64,000 nt of DNA from Gonatopus flavifemur. Its lineage: Eukaryota; Arthropoda; Insecta; Hymenoptera; Dryinidae. Of the stretch, positions 12,601-25,000 are shown piece by piece. The DNA lies in the NCBI GenBank assembly GCA_018340375.1, contig JAFFJZ010000003.1, positions 9,796,001 to 9,860,000 on the forward strand, read 5' to 3'. The notes under the pieces are model-generated. The model did not search any database and was not told where the DNA came from. It was given only the letters and a program-made list of their open reading frames with translations. Numbering within the stretch: position 1 is the first letter of the stretch; every line of letters begins with the position of its first letter. The position numbers and the translations under genes are program-made.

Positions 12601-15600
12601 AAATTTTATCTGTTTTAGAATTCATCTCAACTTATAAATACACTGAAACTTCGCAATGAAGGTGCTCCCCTCTTTCTCTTTAACGAATTATAATCAAAGC
12701 AGCTGTATATAAAAATTTTACAAAATTGAATTCATGAAAATTTAGAAATTTTTCATGAGTTTAATTTCACATGAATGATATTAGAACAGAAATTCAATAA
12801 ATGGTTTATATTATTCCCTTGTGCATTTTCAATGATTTCTTTCTACAAGGGCGGTAAAAGTACGTTGAAAACAGTTTTCTTGGGTGTAATAATTATAAAA
12901 GATCACCTAGGGAAGAACAATTGCGACAATTTTCTGATAGAAATGATTTCAAAGTTTGCCCTGGCTTTTTATTTTTCATTAAGGAGTCAATGGGGTGCTG
13001 TGACCCAATGGAAACGATAAGTCAAAACCATGTTAAAACTTTTGCCAAAGTGATCATTTTTTCAACAAAAGTTTCTGAACATTTTGTCAACAAAAATGAT
13101 TACTTTTGCAAAAATTTTGACTTATTGCTTTTGTTGGAGACTACCTTTTCCTAACCGAGATGCTTTTATAACTGAAATTACCATGACGATCTCTGAAGGT
13201 GATCAACTTCTCTATTATACAAACAAGAGTTTGGAAAGTGAGTGAAGATGATAGAAAATATCATGATAGATGATAGATGATCGACAATATACTGTATTTC
13301 CATGGTAATTTCTACGTAGTTAATTAACCGTTCTTGATAATCAAGAATCGTAACTTACAATTTGAATTGTTTATATTCCAGAAAAGAATTCGAATACATA
13401 TCTTCTTTTGTAGTATCAGAATATGCAAATTTATCTAATAATTTTTCTTGACGGGACAAATATTTATTTGTCCTCTCTCCACACGAATTATTGTTCGATT
13501 GATTATTTCAATATTCAATTCTTTTGACGCGAATCTCTCACGCGTAGTGCGTGTAATCTCATTACATATCAATCATCGTCAACACTATTCTTTTCTTTTC
13601 AATTATTTACAGTCTTAAAATGTGTATTTTTTTTGTTGTAACTCAATACCAGTTTAAAAAAATGTTGAAGTAAACTTATGATAGAAACTATGAACATTAT
13701 TCTTCAAGTCTCATTTCTGAAGAGATAACCTAAAACCTTTCTGATTCTTGAAAGGTACCACTCCAAATTCGAAGACTTAATAAAATGAAATCAATTAATG
13801 CTCATATTTTCTACATTTCAGGGTGTACAGTGATTGAGAATTTCGACAGTATCGATTAATTATGAATTCAGATTGAACGAAATGTTCAATGGAATGAACA
13901 GAAAATTCCCGAACTGAATACACCCTGTGTGTAATTCTCGTGATAACAACAGCTGTTCGATAAATGTCAAACCTTTTGTTCTGTCTTCTCACGAGGGAAG
14001 AACAGACATCGAACAGTTATTTCAATTCAAAAATTACAAGCATTAGAATGATTCTTAATCATTTGCTAATATTTGATTCAATAAGATGAATTTTTGAATA
14101 TATTTTACTTATAAAATATTCAACCACAGTACAGCAACCTTCGTTTTCTCATTCACGAAGAAGGAGAAAAAGAAGAAGTCAGCAAAGTATGATGAACATT
14201 TATTGAATGGTTATTACCGTAAATCTTTGAATTCCCCATATTTAATGACGATAAACTCGTTCTAATAGTCCTAAAAATTCTTGTATTTCTTGCAGGAAAC
14301 GGGATTCGTTTCATATTTCATACCATACTCCTGCAATAGAAATTATTTCGTATACGCAGAAAAATATATCTCATAAAGTCCCATACACATCCCATTACCG
14401 CATTAGCTGTGTAACAAACGATATAATATTATTCTTATGACGTGGTGAAATTTTTCACAAGTAAAAAGGAGTATCTGAAAGTGCACACTTTCTTGTAAAA
14501 ATTGCAAATTATTGGAGATTGTATGGAACTTTATAAGTTTTTCTTTCAGAGTTCAGAACCAAGTTTTGTATTATAAATTAACAAATGCTTCTTGCTATCA
14601 AACTGAGAACACATTTGCGAGATGACGATTTTGTAAGATCGATAAAACAATTGAATAGGGAGAGTGGAAATTCACATATCTTTCGATTTCGTGAGAATTC
14701 CATTATAGAAAACTGTGGAGGGAATTCAAAACGCCACAAGTGTAAAAACTTATTCACGCTATGTGTTGTTTTTGAGATGAAAACTGTAGACTTACTCTCT
14801 TCTTTTTCCTCCCAAAAGCTCTAATCGTGGATAGCCGACACGAAGTTCGGAAACAAACACTTATTATTTACCGACAACAAGGGTATCCCTTTTCACAGAT
14901 CGTTTGGCACAACCGAATCATCGTCCATCGTTGAGAGTAGTTATTGAAAGAGAATGAAAATCAAATGGAAGAATAATTATCATTCACTGAGAAACAATTG
15001 ACAATAGTTCATTTCCATAATATAGATTGAAAGAAGCTTAGCGTTTTCATGCGAGTGTACGTATGATTATATCAAAGGACGTCATAATTTTGTACGGTTT
15101 TTGTTATGTAGAACATACACGAGACACAATTGTATGTATACGGTCAGAAAAAGTGCGTTCTAAGTTCATTTTGTATATGTATATAAATATATATTGAGAA
15201 AAAAATATGTGACACAGGGGGTACGAAAACACGCAGCACACTCATCAGACAACTATGCTACTAACGTATGTAAAATAGGTATGCGTGGACGATGAATGCC
15301 CGGTATTATTGCGGTTTCGTAAAATGAATATGCGGTTTTCCACCGGCCATCACACACCTACTGCACACAAGAACAGAAAGGAACACATCACAAGGCTAAC
15401 GATGAAACATCGTTTTCCTCTACATTATTGGAATGGATATACATATAACAGGGTTTAGATGTCCTGATATGACTTCTCTCGATGTTTCATCGTCCACGTC
15501 TTGTACTTTGAATGCCGACGAACGATCGTTTAAATGTGTATCTTAAGGATTTGTCTTCCTCGATACAATGTATTATTATTACGATTATTGATGTGATTAT

Positions 15601-18600
15601 TATGAGTATTATACGGGCAGGCGATCTACGTAAGCTACGTACTTGTTTGTACTCCGACAGGATAAGTGTGGCGACTGACAAGATTCCCGCCCCTTTATAC
15701 CTCAGTCTCTCGAATGGGTTCCGCTTGCTAACAAATCATAAATTACAACCATCAGTTTTGTTCTTTTCTTTTTGTTCGTTTTGAAAAATCCGTAATTTGC
15801 TTTTGTTAAATCAGCTTCTCCATTTACACTTGCTTGATTGCTTGCTTTTTTTCTCGTTTACACTGGCATTTGCTTGTTTCTCGTATTTTCGTCATCACTC
15901 GCGAATCAATTGTAACACCGCCTCCACCGTGACGTCTCTCGTCAACCGACTTGATAATTTTGTCGTTGTAACGAATTTGTTGTGCCACGCTTTTGATTTT
16001 TACAGGAAAAAAAAAATATGGAAAAAAAATGAATATTCTCATAGACGCAAGTTTCACGTTCGAAACAATACGAATCCACGTATTAGATGTTCTCTCAACA
16101 ATCGTACATTTATCCTAATAGTAATTGTCATTTGATCTTGTCGCGCGAAGAATCATAATTTCATGATAAAGTGATTGGTTTGAAAACAAGATCAAATTCG
16201 AATTCCTATAACGCATCAAACTGAAGTTTACTCAATACGCATATACAGACGTACAAAAAGAAACGATTGATATTCTCCTGAGAAGGATTTGAATGAATTT
16301 TTCTCGATAACGATACAAAGATTCAGTTATTGGGAACCAAAAAAAAATAATATGAAATAAAGAGCGATGAGGTAGAACAGGAAACGTTTGATAAACACCT
16401 CGAAAAGATTGAGCAAGAGAGGCGCAAGGACATTTTTTTGGCGATGATGAAAGAATATAAATTTGGAGAGAAAAAAAAATTAGAAAATAAACGATAAACA
16501 GTGGAGAAAGAAGTGCGTATCGAAATGCTACGTTTTCTTTTCAGTGATAAGAAGCACATTGTTACGCAGCGAAAAACGCACGATTAGCCAAAAAATCATT
16601 TGATCATGATTGGAATAAACGAGAAAATTGCTTTTGTATATCATTATTGATATGAAGAAGTATTTTAACAATTTATCCCATGTTGAATTTTCATGGATAA
16701 ATTATGTATATACATCTATGAATATATACGATGCAAAATGCTATATGGTTCACATACGTACATAAACACCACACACCACACACCACACCCACACACGCGT
16801 ATTAGAAAAAAAAATAGAAACACATCCCACACTTACACACATCGATACAAAAAAGATGTATGGAACAACATCATACATTTCATAAATGTGTATATATATA
16901 TAAATATATATTTATATATACAGCTTTTCGTTAGTATTGATAATGTCACAGAAACACCACACTGCAATAATTAATGACGAAAATGAATCTGAACTCAATC
17001 TCAAAGATATGAAAATGAAGAAAGCGATAAAACACAGGTTCGAATGAATCTGTTAAATGTTAATGGAACAAAGAAAAATATATCAAATTATGAACACTGC
17101 AGCGTTACGCAAAATACGCGCGGAGCTCGTGCAGAATTGTCGACTTGCCAGCTTCTCATTTGCTCACGTTCCGCAATGAAAAAGCTCTTGGGCTTGATCC
17201 CGAAGCGCACACACACACACGCACGCGTTAAACTGATAATTCATTTATACACACGTGTGTGTATATATGTATAAATATATACGCAAAATAATCATTTAGA
17301 TTTCCAAACGAGGAATGTACAGAACAAAAAGAAAATCAGAGAAAAAAATCGATCGGTAAGCGCACACACACGACAGCCAAACGATCGTCAATGAATGACT
17401 GGATTATAAAAAATATATATGAGCCACAAAGCTTGATAATATATGTCGTGTTGCCAAATAGCAAATACGATCACAGCGAATAGCGTATAAAAATGAATTG
17501 CTTTTGAATATTGATCACACGAGTACATAACTGAGAGCACACGACAAATTCGCGTGCCATATATCCCACTGAATATTGAATTTAATTGAAAATGAATCGA
17601 TGAATGAATGAACGAACGAACGAATGAATGAATGAATGAACGAATAAACAAAATTTCAATTAAAATCGTCTCCTCTGTGAAAAAAAATAAAAATAAAAAA
17701 TAATAATGTAACATAACATTTGAAGAAATCAAATTTCGTTTGAGCTCTCTCGATATGACGAGAAAAGAGCTTTGTTTTTGTAGAATAAGAAAAAAAAAAC
17801 GAAGAATGTTAATAATGGTAGCCAAAAACAGTAGCCGAAACAACACGCGATTCACAAGCAGTTAGCATGAGAAAATAACGATAATAATAATAAAAAGTCA
17901 ATAGATCAAATGTACCAAAAATGCTCCACATAATGAACTGTACATAAGCTAGCTTGTTGCATAAGGTGCTGTATATGATGTATATATATATATATGATCA
18001 TTTTGCTTGTATACATCAAAGTGGTGAGACAACACAACATAGTTTTGGTACATGTAATCTAAATATTTTTCAACAAATAAGAACGAAATTAATCAGAAAC
18101 AACTCAAAATAATGAAACAAAAAGTATATGTAGACAAAGAGATACGGTTAACCAGATTATTATTTATATATAAGACGGTCAAACAATGCGGAGAGTGGAG
18201 ATTTGCCGACTAACCATATAGTAATCCTGAGAGGGGGATCTGCCTGTCACAGATACATTCTGCACCAGAGTTCTATTGCTCGTCTGAAAGTAGGTTATAC
18301 ACATTCAATTTTACATGATTAGTTAAGATGAACCAGTTTGTAATGTTTTTTTTTTGTTTTGTTTTACTATCTCAAGAGATAGTCCCTGACGATAAGAATA
18401 CAGCTAGGTGAATATATGAATACGTATACATTATAGAAAGAAACAAATAGATATTGTGTAGAGTTTATCTCAGAAAACGTTCTTGAAGTTATAACTATTG
18501 TGTAAAAGTAATGTATTCGATTCTTTGAATTGTCAATCATTGAAATCATGGTGAAATTAGTTTTTAACTTCATTGAACGTAATCTTTAGATCAGTTATTT

Positions 18601-21600
18601 TTCTTCTTTCGTTCAAAGTTTTTTATAATTGTATGTTTTAGCAGATGTTGATCGGCTATCGATACTCATTCGTTCTTATCATAAGCAATAAGGGAGGAAT
18701 ATCTAAAAATTTGTTTTGTGGAGAATAAACATTTTCTCAAAAGCAATTTGCGGCAGATTGGTGTGAAAATTTATGCTCTTTTGTAATTCCATCATGATTG
18801 TCGAGATCTAACGTGATCATGTGATATAGATTTGAGAGACTATGTTGTGTGTAATTTCAACCTCTATGCACATTCTTTGCTGTTCACAGAAAATAAAATA
18901 TTATATAACTGAAAATCAACATTTTTGACCAATAATCGTTCCCTGTAAAAAATTGTATCGGAAAATTCTTATATATTCATGTGAAGTAATTAACACATAT
19001 ATACGTTAGGAATTTTCCCAACTTTCCCGGAAATTTACTGTGAAATGTTGGGAAAAATCTCATAAAATTTTGAATAAATATGTACCGGAAAATGATTTGC
19101 TAATCAGTGATTGGAATTTTCCGGTTGATGTACACAGGAAAATTCCGATTATTTTTTACAGTGTTCTGAATATGGCATGTAATTGATTGCATGTCGTGGC
19201 AAGATTTCAAAACATTCTCAAGAAAACCGAGGGGAGCAAATTTAATAATTTTGAAACCTGCGATTCTTCTGGAGGGCAGGTGATGTATGAATTTTGGGAT
19301 TTGATTCTGGTTTCCAATCAGCGTAGTTATTATTTCCAAGTAGTGTTAGTTTTACGCTGCAAACAAATTCCTTCTGAAAATTCAGAAAATGTGACTGTAA
19401 TTCTCTACAGACACTTTATTTTGATTCCTCCGATAAATTTTACTGAATTTGAAGAACGGAACATGGTCCGAACACTCAGTCAAGTTTCTTGAAATTCGGT
19501 AAAATTTTTCTGGAAATTGAAAGAAAAGCGACTATAAAAAATAGTCATATTTTTGGAATTTTCGGAAGGAATGTTTTCACAGTTCAACCTATTTTGAAAA
19601 TCTCAACCAATTCTATTGTTTGGAAGGGATCGACAAGTTGAAACAATGCTAAACAAAATTTATGAGCTCCAGAGAAGACCAAATTGAGAAATTCAAAATT
19701 TTAACTCAAAAAATTAATCAGTTTTCATTTCTATGAGGGATAAATGAAATTTCTGTTGTAGAAAGACTAAGTAAGAATTAATCTTTAGATACCGATGTTC
19801 GATAAACACGAGAATTCGAAACTTTGATCAATCAATCCACGCTGTCATTCCTAATTGTAACTTCCTGAGAGGAAGAATTGAATTGAGTTAATTGAAGCTT
19901 CTTCGATAGTGGATATCACGCGGGTGAATAAAGCGGTGGTTTATAAACCTAGAAGGACCACGCATATCTTGAATAATCGATTCTTTCGTTTTCAATATTT
20001 TTCTATTTTTTGTTGAACGTATGTGTTTCATATTTTCAGAAACCAAACTTGATAATGTTATTGTAAAGACGTTACAGAATTCGAGTGAAGGTTGGGTTTT
20101 GTTCAAGTTACTTGAGAAATAAGAATTCCGGGGAAGTTGAGAATCAGCTTTCTTCACAAGAAAAAGTGAGTAAGTCAATGGTTTTCAAAAGTTGTCAACT
20201 CTGAAAATTGAAATTACCGGCTATTTCTTACTGATTTATGAAAATCGACTGGTTATTGACTATGTTGAAAAGGTTCGAGAAAAACCAGGACAAGAATGAC
20301 CACAAAAAAGGGAAAAATGACTACTTCTGTTTCGGTTTTGTAGGTCCATGAAGAAATGTCCATTTAAAAAAAGAAAAATTGATTAGTAATCTCTTCTATC
20401 AGTTTCATTTCTGAGGTATCAGGTTCGGAGAGATAGGTTGTCTGTCTTAACATTCCATATTTCCACTTTGTATCATAGAAATTTTGAGCTAACTAGGATC
20501 TCCCACAAATTATTTCGGACAACAATGTCTTTTTGATGCATTGATTGAAGGGTAAAAATACTGTCCAACCCAGGCCATAATTGACCAACTAGTAACATTG
20601 AAGGTTCCATTTGTTTCAAATTTCAGAAGTGAACTCCTCCTTTCAGAGGAGATTTCCACTCATTTTGAGTGTTGAAAAGTTGACACTCAGCTGTTCAAAG
20701 GGTTCAACTCAATTATACTGTGTATTTCAATTGAATCTTGGACAAATATCTTCAACTCTGTGAATACGCATATGAATAAGGGTGAATCTTTCTACATTAT
20801 ATTTCCAAATGCGTTCTAATTTTGGCATTCTTATTCGTGTGTTTATAAAATTTCATCAATCATGGTCATGTTTTGACTAGAATACGAAAAAACTAATCCT
20901 CATCCCAGATAAATTCGTCAACGATTGGAATAGTATTCAAACATTGAAGAATATTCTATTCCACTGTTAGAATTCATAATTCAATATATTTCAATAATTT
21001 GTTTTCAGCTATCTGTTTTTTATTGTCTTCCAAAAAATAGTAGTGTAAATGGAAGTTCTAATAATAGTCTGTTAATAGTTTATTCAAGAGTAAATAAAAA
21101 AGAATACAATCGGTGCTTAAGGCGCTTTTATGTCTTCCTGTTTTCCGCACCTGCATTGAATGAGAAACCAAGACCTCCTAAACGAAAAAAACTAATAGAA
21201 GTTGTTGTTTTAAACACTTGACAGGGTTTGTAAAACAGCGTAACTATCCATTCATCATTTATAGCGAAATATAAACTAAAATGTATCAGTTATGTGGAAC
21301 CCCTGTTTAGGACTAATTCTTGACAATTTGCTACAAAAATTCAATGTTTGAATTAGAATAATTGAAAAAAAAAAACAACATGCATAGGAAAGAAATTAAT
21401 TCACAATTCTGATTCATTACACAAAACAAAACAAAAACCATTCAGAATTCTTCAATACACAGATCTTTTTGGAATGTTTGTGACATGATGGGACATTTAT
21501 TCCACAATTCTTCCCAAATTGCTTTTGAGAAAGTATTTTCATTCATCCGAATGTGCTTTAATCATCCCGTATTAACATCCGCATTTCTGTAACTTGCGTA

Positions 21601-22012
21601 TAAAATTCGATGTTATGCTCAACATCCGTTTTTCCACCCTACTTTTCAAATTTCTTGTTGCAGTATTAATACCAGAATTCAAGTGAAATTCACCATTTTC
21701 GCAGTGAATATCACTGTTACGATAGTAGTAGATTGTACTGAGAATCTTTTCAGTGTCCAGAACCATTGTTCTGCATGTTTTTCTCTTCTTTCACGTTGAG
21801 TTGCGATAGGACATCGCATTGGAATTGCGGCAGGGTATATTACCCTAGTCTCATCGCTTCATATCTTTCCTTTGACAGGTCAATTTGAATCATTACTCAT
21901 AATTATAGTTTTTTTTCATGTGAATATAAAATCACGTTTCAATATATCAATGGAAATTCATTAACTCTCAAGGTACGTGCCCGATGTATTGAACTTTCCA
22001 TATTCTTGAGAC

Positions 22013-22048
<36 letters not shown>

Positions 22049-25000
22049 ATGAGCACACGTACTTCAAGAGTTAATTCAGTCAAATACTTCTAGAAATTAA
22101 TTCTTTAATACTTGATGTAGTAGCTGTTATGCGTACACACGACATTTTAAATGGAATATAAGAAAAAAAAGAAACACCCACATACATTAAAATATGTAAA
22201 TTAGGCCTGCTTTTCTTGACCTTCGGAGAATAATAAATGAACACAGAGAACAGTGTGGATGGGGAATATAAAAGTGGATAACACGATTATAACGATAACA
22301 CGATAAAGGTTAGAAATGTGTCTTTTTGTCTTTTTTTTTTGTAACAAACAAAGGGAGAGAACACAAGAGTGACATGAAAAGAGTATAGATAGATTCCATG
22401 ATAGAATCATTTATATATCAATTGTGTATTTTATCGAATTTTGTACTGTTCGATTGATTTTTTCACACAAAAATACTTTGGTAACTTGAGCAAGGAAACA
22501 CAAACGAATTCCATGGAATTCTGAAAAGTGGACAACAGAACGTTGTGAAGTTATTGTGAGTGAGGAACAGCGGAGGGGAATAGAGTCAGAGATAGAGAAA
22601 AAACAAAACGAGGGGTAGGGGGAGAGAGCAGTGAAACAAAATTATTGCCATATGTACATTGTGAGTATTAGTGGCGGTATAATAAAGGCATAATAAAAAG
22701 ATTGGCCGAGGACTGCGTGGACCATTGCTAAGTGGCTCTCTAGCTGGTAGAGTTTCTGGAATAATTGTATGAATAAAATACAAGCCTTATTTTTCAACAG
22801 CAATATAACAACAACAATAACAACAACAGGGAAACGTATGCGCGTACGTACGTGTTTAGTTCTGCAAGTTTTTTTCTTTTATTATTATTTATTTGTTTTT
22901 ATGTGTTATATCATTGACAAGGGAATAACTCTGCCGCTGAGAGGATTCATTTCAACTCTAGTGGATACCAAAAATGAGTAACATTATACTTCGTCATCAG
23001 TCAATTACCAGTTACCGTGTGACTAGCGGAAACAATTATAAATATATGCATACTTACATACACCTATGTAAATATACATATACATACATAGGAGCAGCAT
23101 ACCGAATAGTCATCATTTTCAGCAATGAAATATTCAAATTCTAATTCTTACTACGCGCTATTTTCTCTTCAATAGTATCTTTTTTTTCAATCGTCCGTCA
23201 GGAGTTTTGTTGTTGGTCCTTAGTCTAAACTTGAATACATATTGGATATTCTTCGAATGAAATATGATTGATTATCAATCAAATTTCCTCACTCTATCAC
23301 GCGTATATTATGATATCTTGGTGTATCCCATAAGTGTAAAGTGTCGATATGAAAAAACAGAACTTTACTTTTCGAGTCCTTATGAGAATTATTATTATCA
23401 ACAATACTATTGATAGAACTCTTCATGTGGTGAAAAAAAGGAAAAAAAATCACGGCTCAAATGTACGAATCAAATGTATTTGTTTGCATTCTTTGTTTAA
23501 AATCGATGGTGTTCTTATCTGAAAGAATATATTATATGTTGTCATTCACGTGGCATGTTTCTCTACCCTTTCAATCGAGCGTCTTGGGAACAAACATTTT
23601 CAACATTTCGATATATCTTACAATTTTTCAAACCATTCTAATATGAAACATGCGGTTGTGTTTTTGCATTACACTCAATTCGAAAAGGTTTAAGATACGA
23701 GCCATCAACTGTAATAATGAAAAATTAAAAATATAAAAAATGATGAAGTATTGAGAAAAAAATATGAATAATGAATATGAATCCAGAATTGTCGAATACG
23801 TATACACGTATTCCTGATCACATGAAGAGGATTGCGATAACGACGAGCACCTTTGTTTCCTTTTTTTTGTTTCAAATAATTGATTAATTTAATGAATGGA
23901 TTCCTTTTCAACAAAGATCATACTGTTTTTTCTTTCTCTTTGGTCTATTTATTTATATATATATAAGATATGTGAGATAAGGATTCACGAAGCGAATGTT
24001 GATATTTCGAGAAAGAGATAGAGAGAGATAGATAGATAGATAGATAGAGAGAGAAATGATGATATAATGAAACTGAAACAAGATTTTGAGGGATAATTAC
24101 CTGTGTCTGTAGCCGTGTGAGACCACGGATCCATAGTATTTGTCCTGCGCGCGGCTTTTTATCCGAGTCAGGGTCGAATTTCTCGTCTCCTAGATTGATT
24201 GCACCGATATCATCCGGCTGACCGCGGCCCCATCTGTTTTTAAAAACATTAAACCAGTTCTTCATCACTCGGTCCTTTTGTTGTTATGTTTGGTAAGCAG
24301 AGAGGAGTTTTGAGTTTTTTTTTTGGAATTTTTTCTGACAGATATTTTGTTTTATGGCTTGTTGTAATGGCGCATCATTGAAGAAGAAGCTCATGTAGCC
24401 GGCTCCTCTCGACGCACTGCACCCAATTTTCCTTTTTCCCTTCGCTCTCCTTTTTTCTCTTTCTTATTTTCAACTTCAAACTAATTTATATTCTAAATTG
24501 ATAGCACTAAATTTCGCGACAAGAGATTAATGACGACGGTAGTAGAAGCTATGAAGAAAGATTGATTATTGCATTTTGACAATGTGTGGTTGTCAAATGA
24601 AATAATGATGTGATATAATGACGGCAGTGACAATGAATAAGAGAATACAATGAGACAATAACCGAGGGAATGGAAAAAGGTGCAATGCGAGTACAATGAT
24701 GACATTGAAATGCTTTGTAATGATTAATCGTATATAAAATGAATTATGACGTACGTGAGAAAAATTAGAACAATTTCTTATCGTTTTATGTAATGAAAAA
24801 CTAGAGAAAGAGAGACAGAGAGATACAGTTTGAAACAAGAGTCGAGGAATTATAAAAAGGAATATGGAGAATCGATGTAGGAATATTTATGAGACATTCG
24901 TTGCCGAATTGAAGATAGTTTCATATTTTTTCCTTCCCTTGAAATTGAATTGCAAATTGTCAAACCGATCATTTGTTTCCTCTTTTCAAAACTTTCGATA

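Larger units (their letters stand above)
9661..24100 (-). other. PMCA: PMCA intron 12 (14.4 kb) at splice site C
   Basis: It splits the calmodulin-binding segment. It holds the candidate alternative exons listed separately, small foldbacks at 13016-13127, 13819-13927 and 18942-19162, and simple repeats at 9742-9762 (CTTT), 16774-16797 (CACA-rich), 17208-17226 (AC), 17601-17645 (GAAT) and 22017-22046 (AT). Outside these I see only AT-rich DNA with short accidental frames. Confidence 0.85.

Noticed and set aside
16338..16490. Plus-strand frame rich in Glu, Lys and Arg, coiled-coil-like ([12 protein letters not shown])
   Set aside because: It opens directly after a stop with no start or acceptor; purine-rich DNA gives such residues by composition.
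17388..17855. 155-codon minus-strand open frame
   Set aside because: It starts at GTG rather than ATG, is hydrophobic low complexity and crosses the GAAT microsatellite.
23945..24100. Read-through extension of exon 12
   Set aside because: It stays open, but the encoded part is low complexity from the GATA/GA repeat; the donor is strong.
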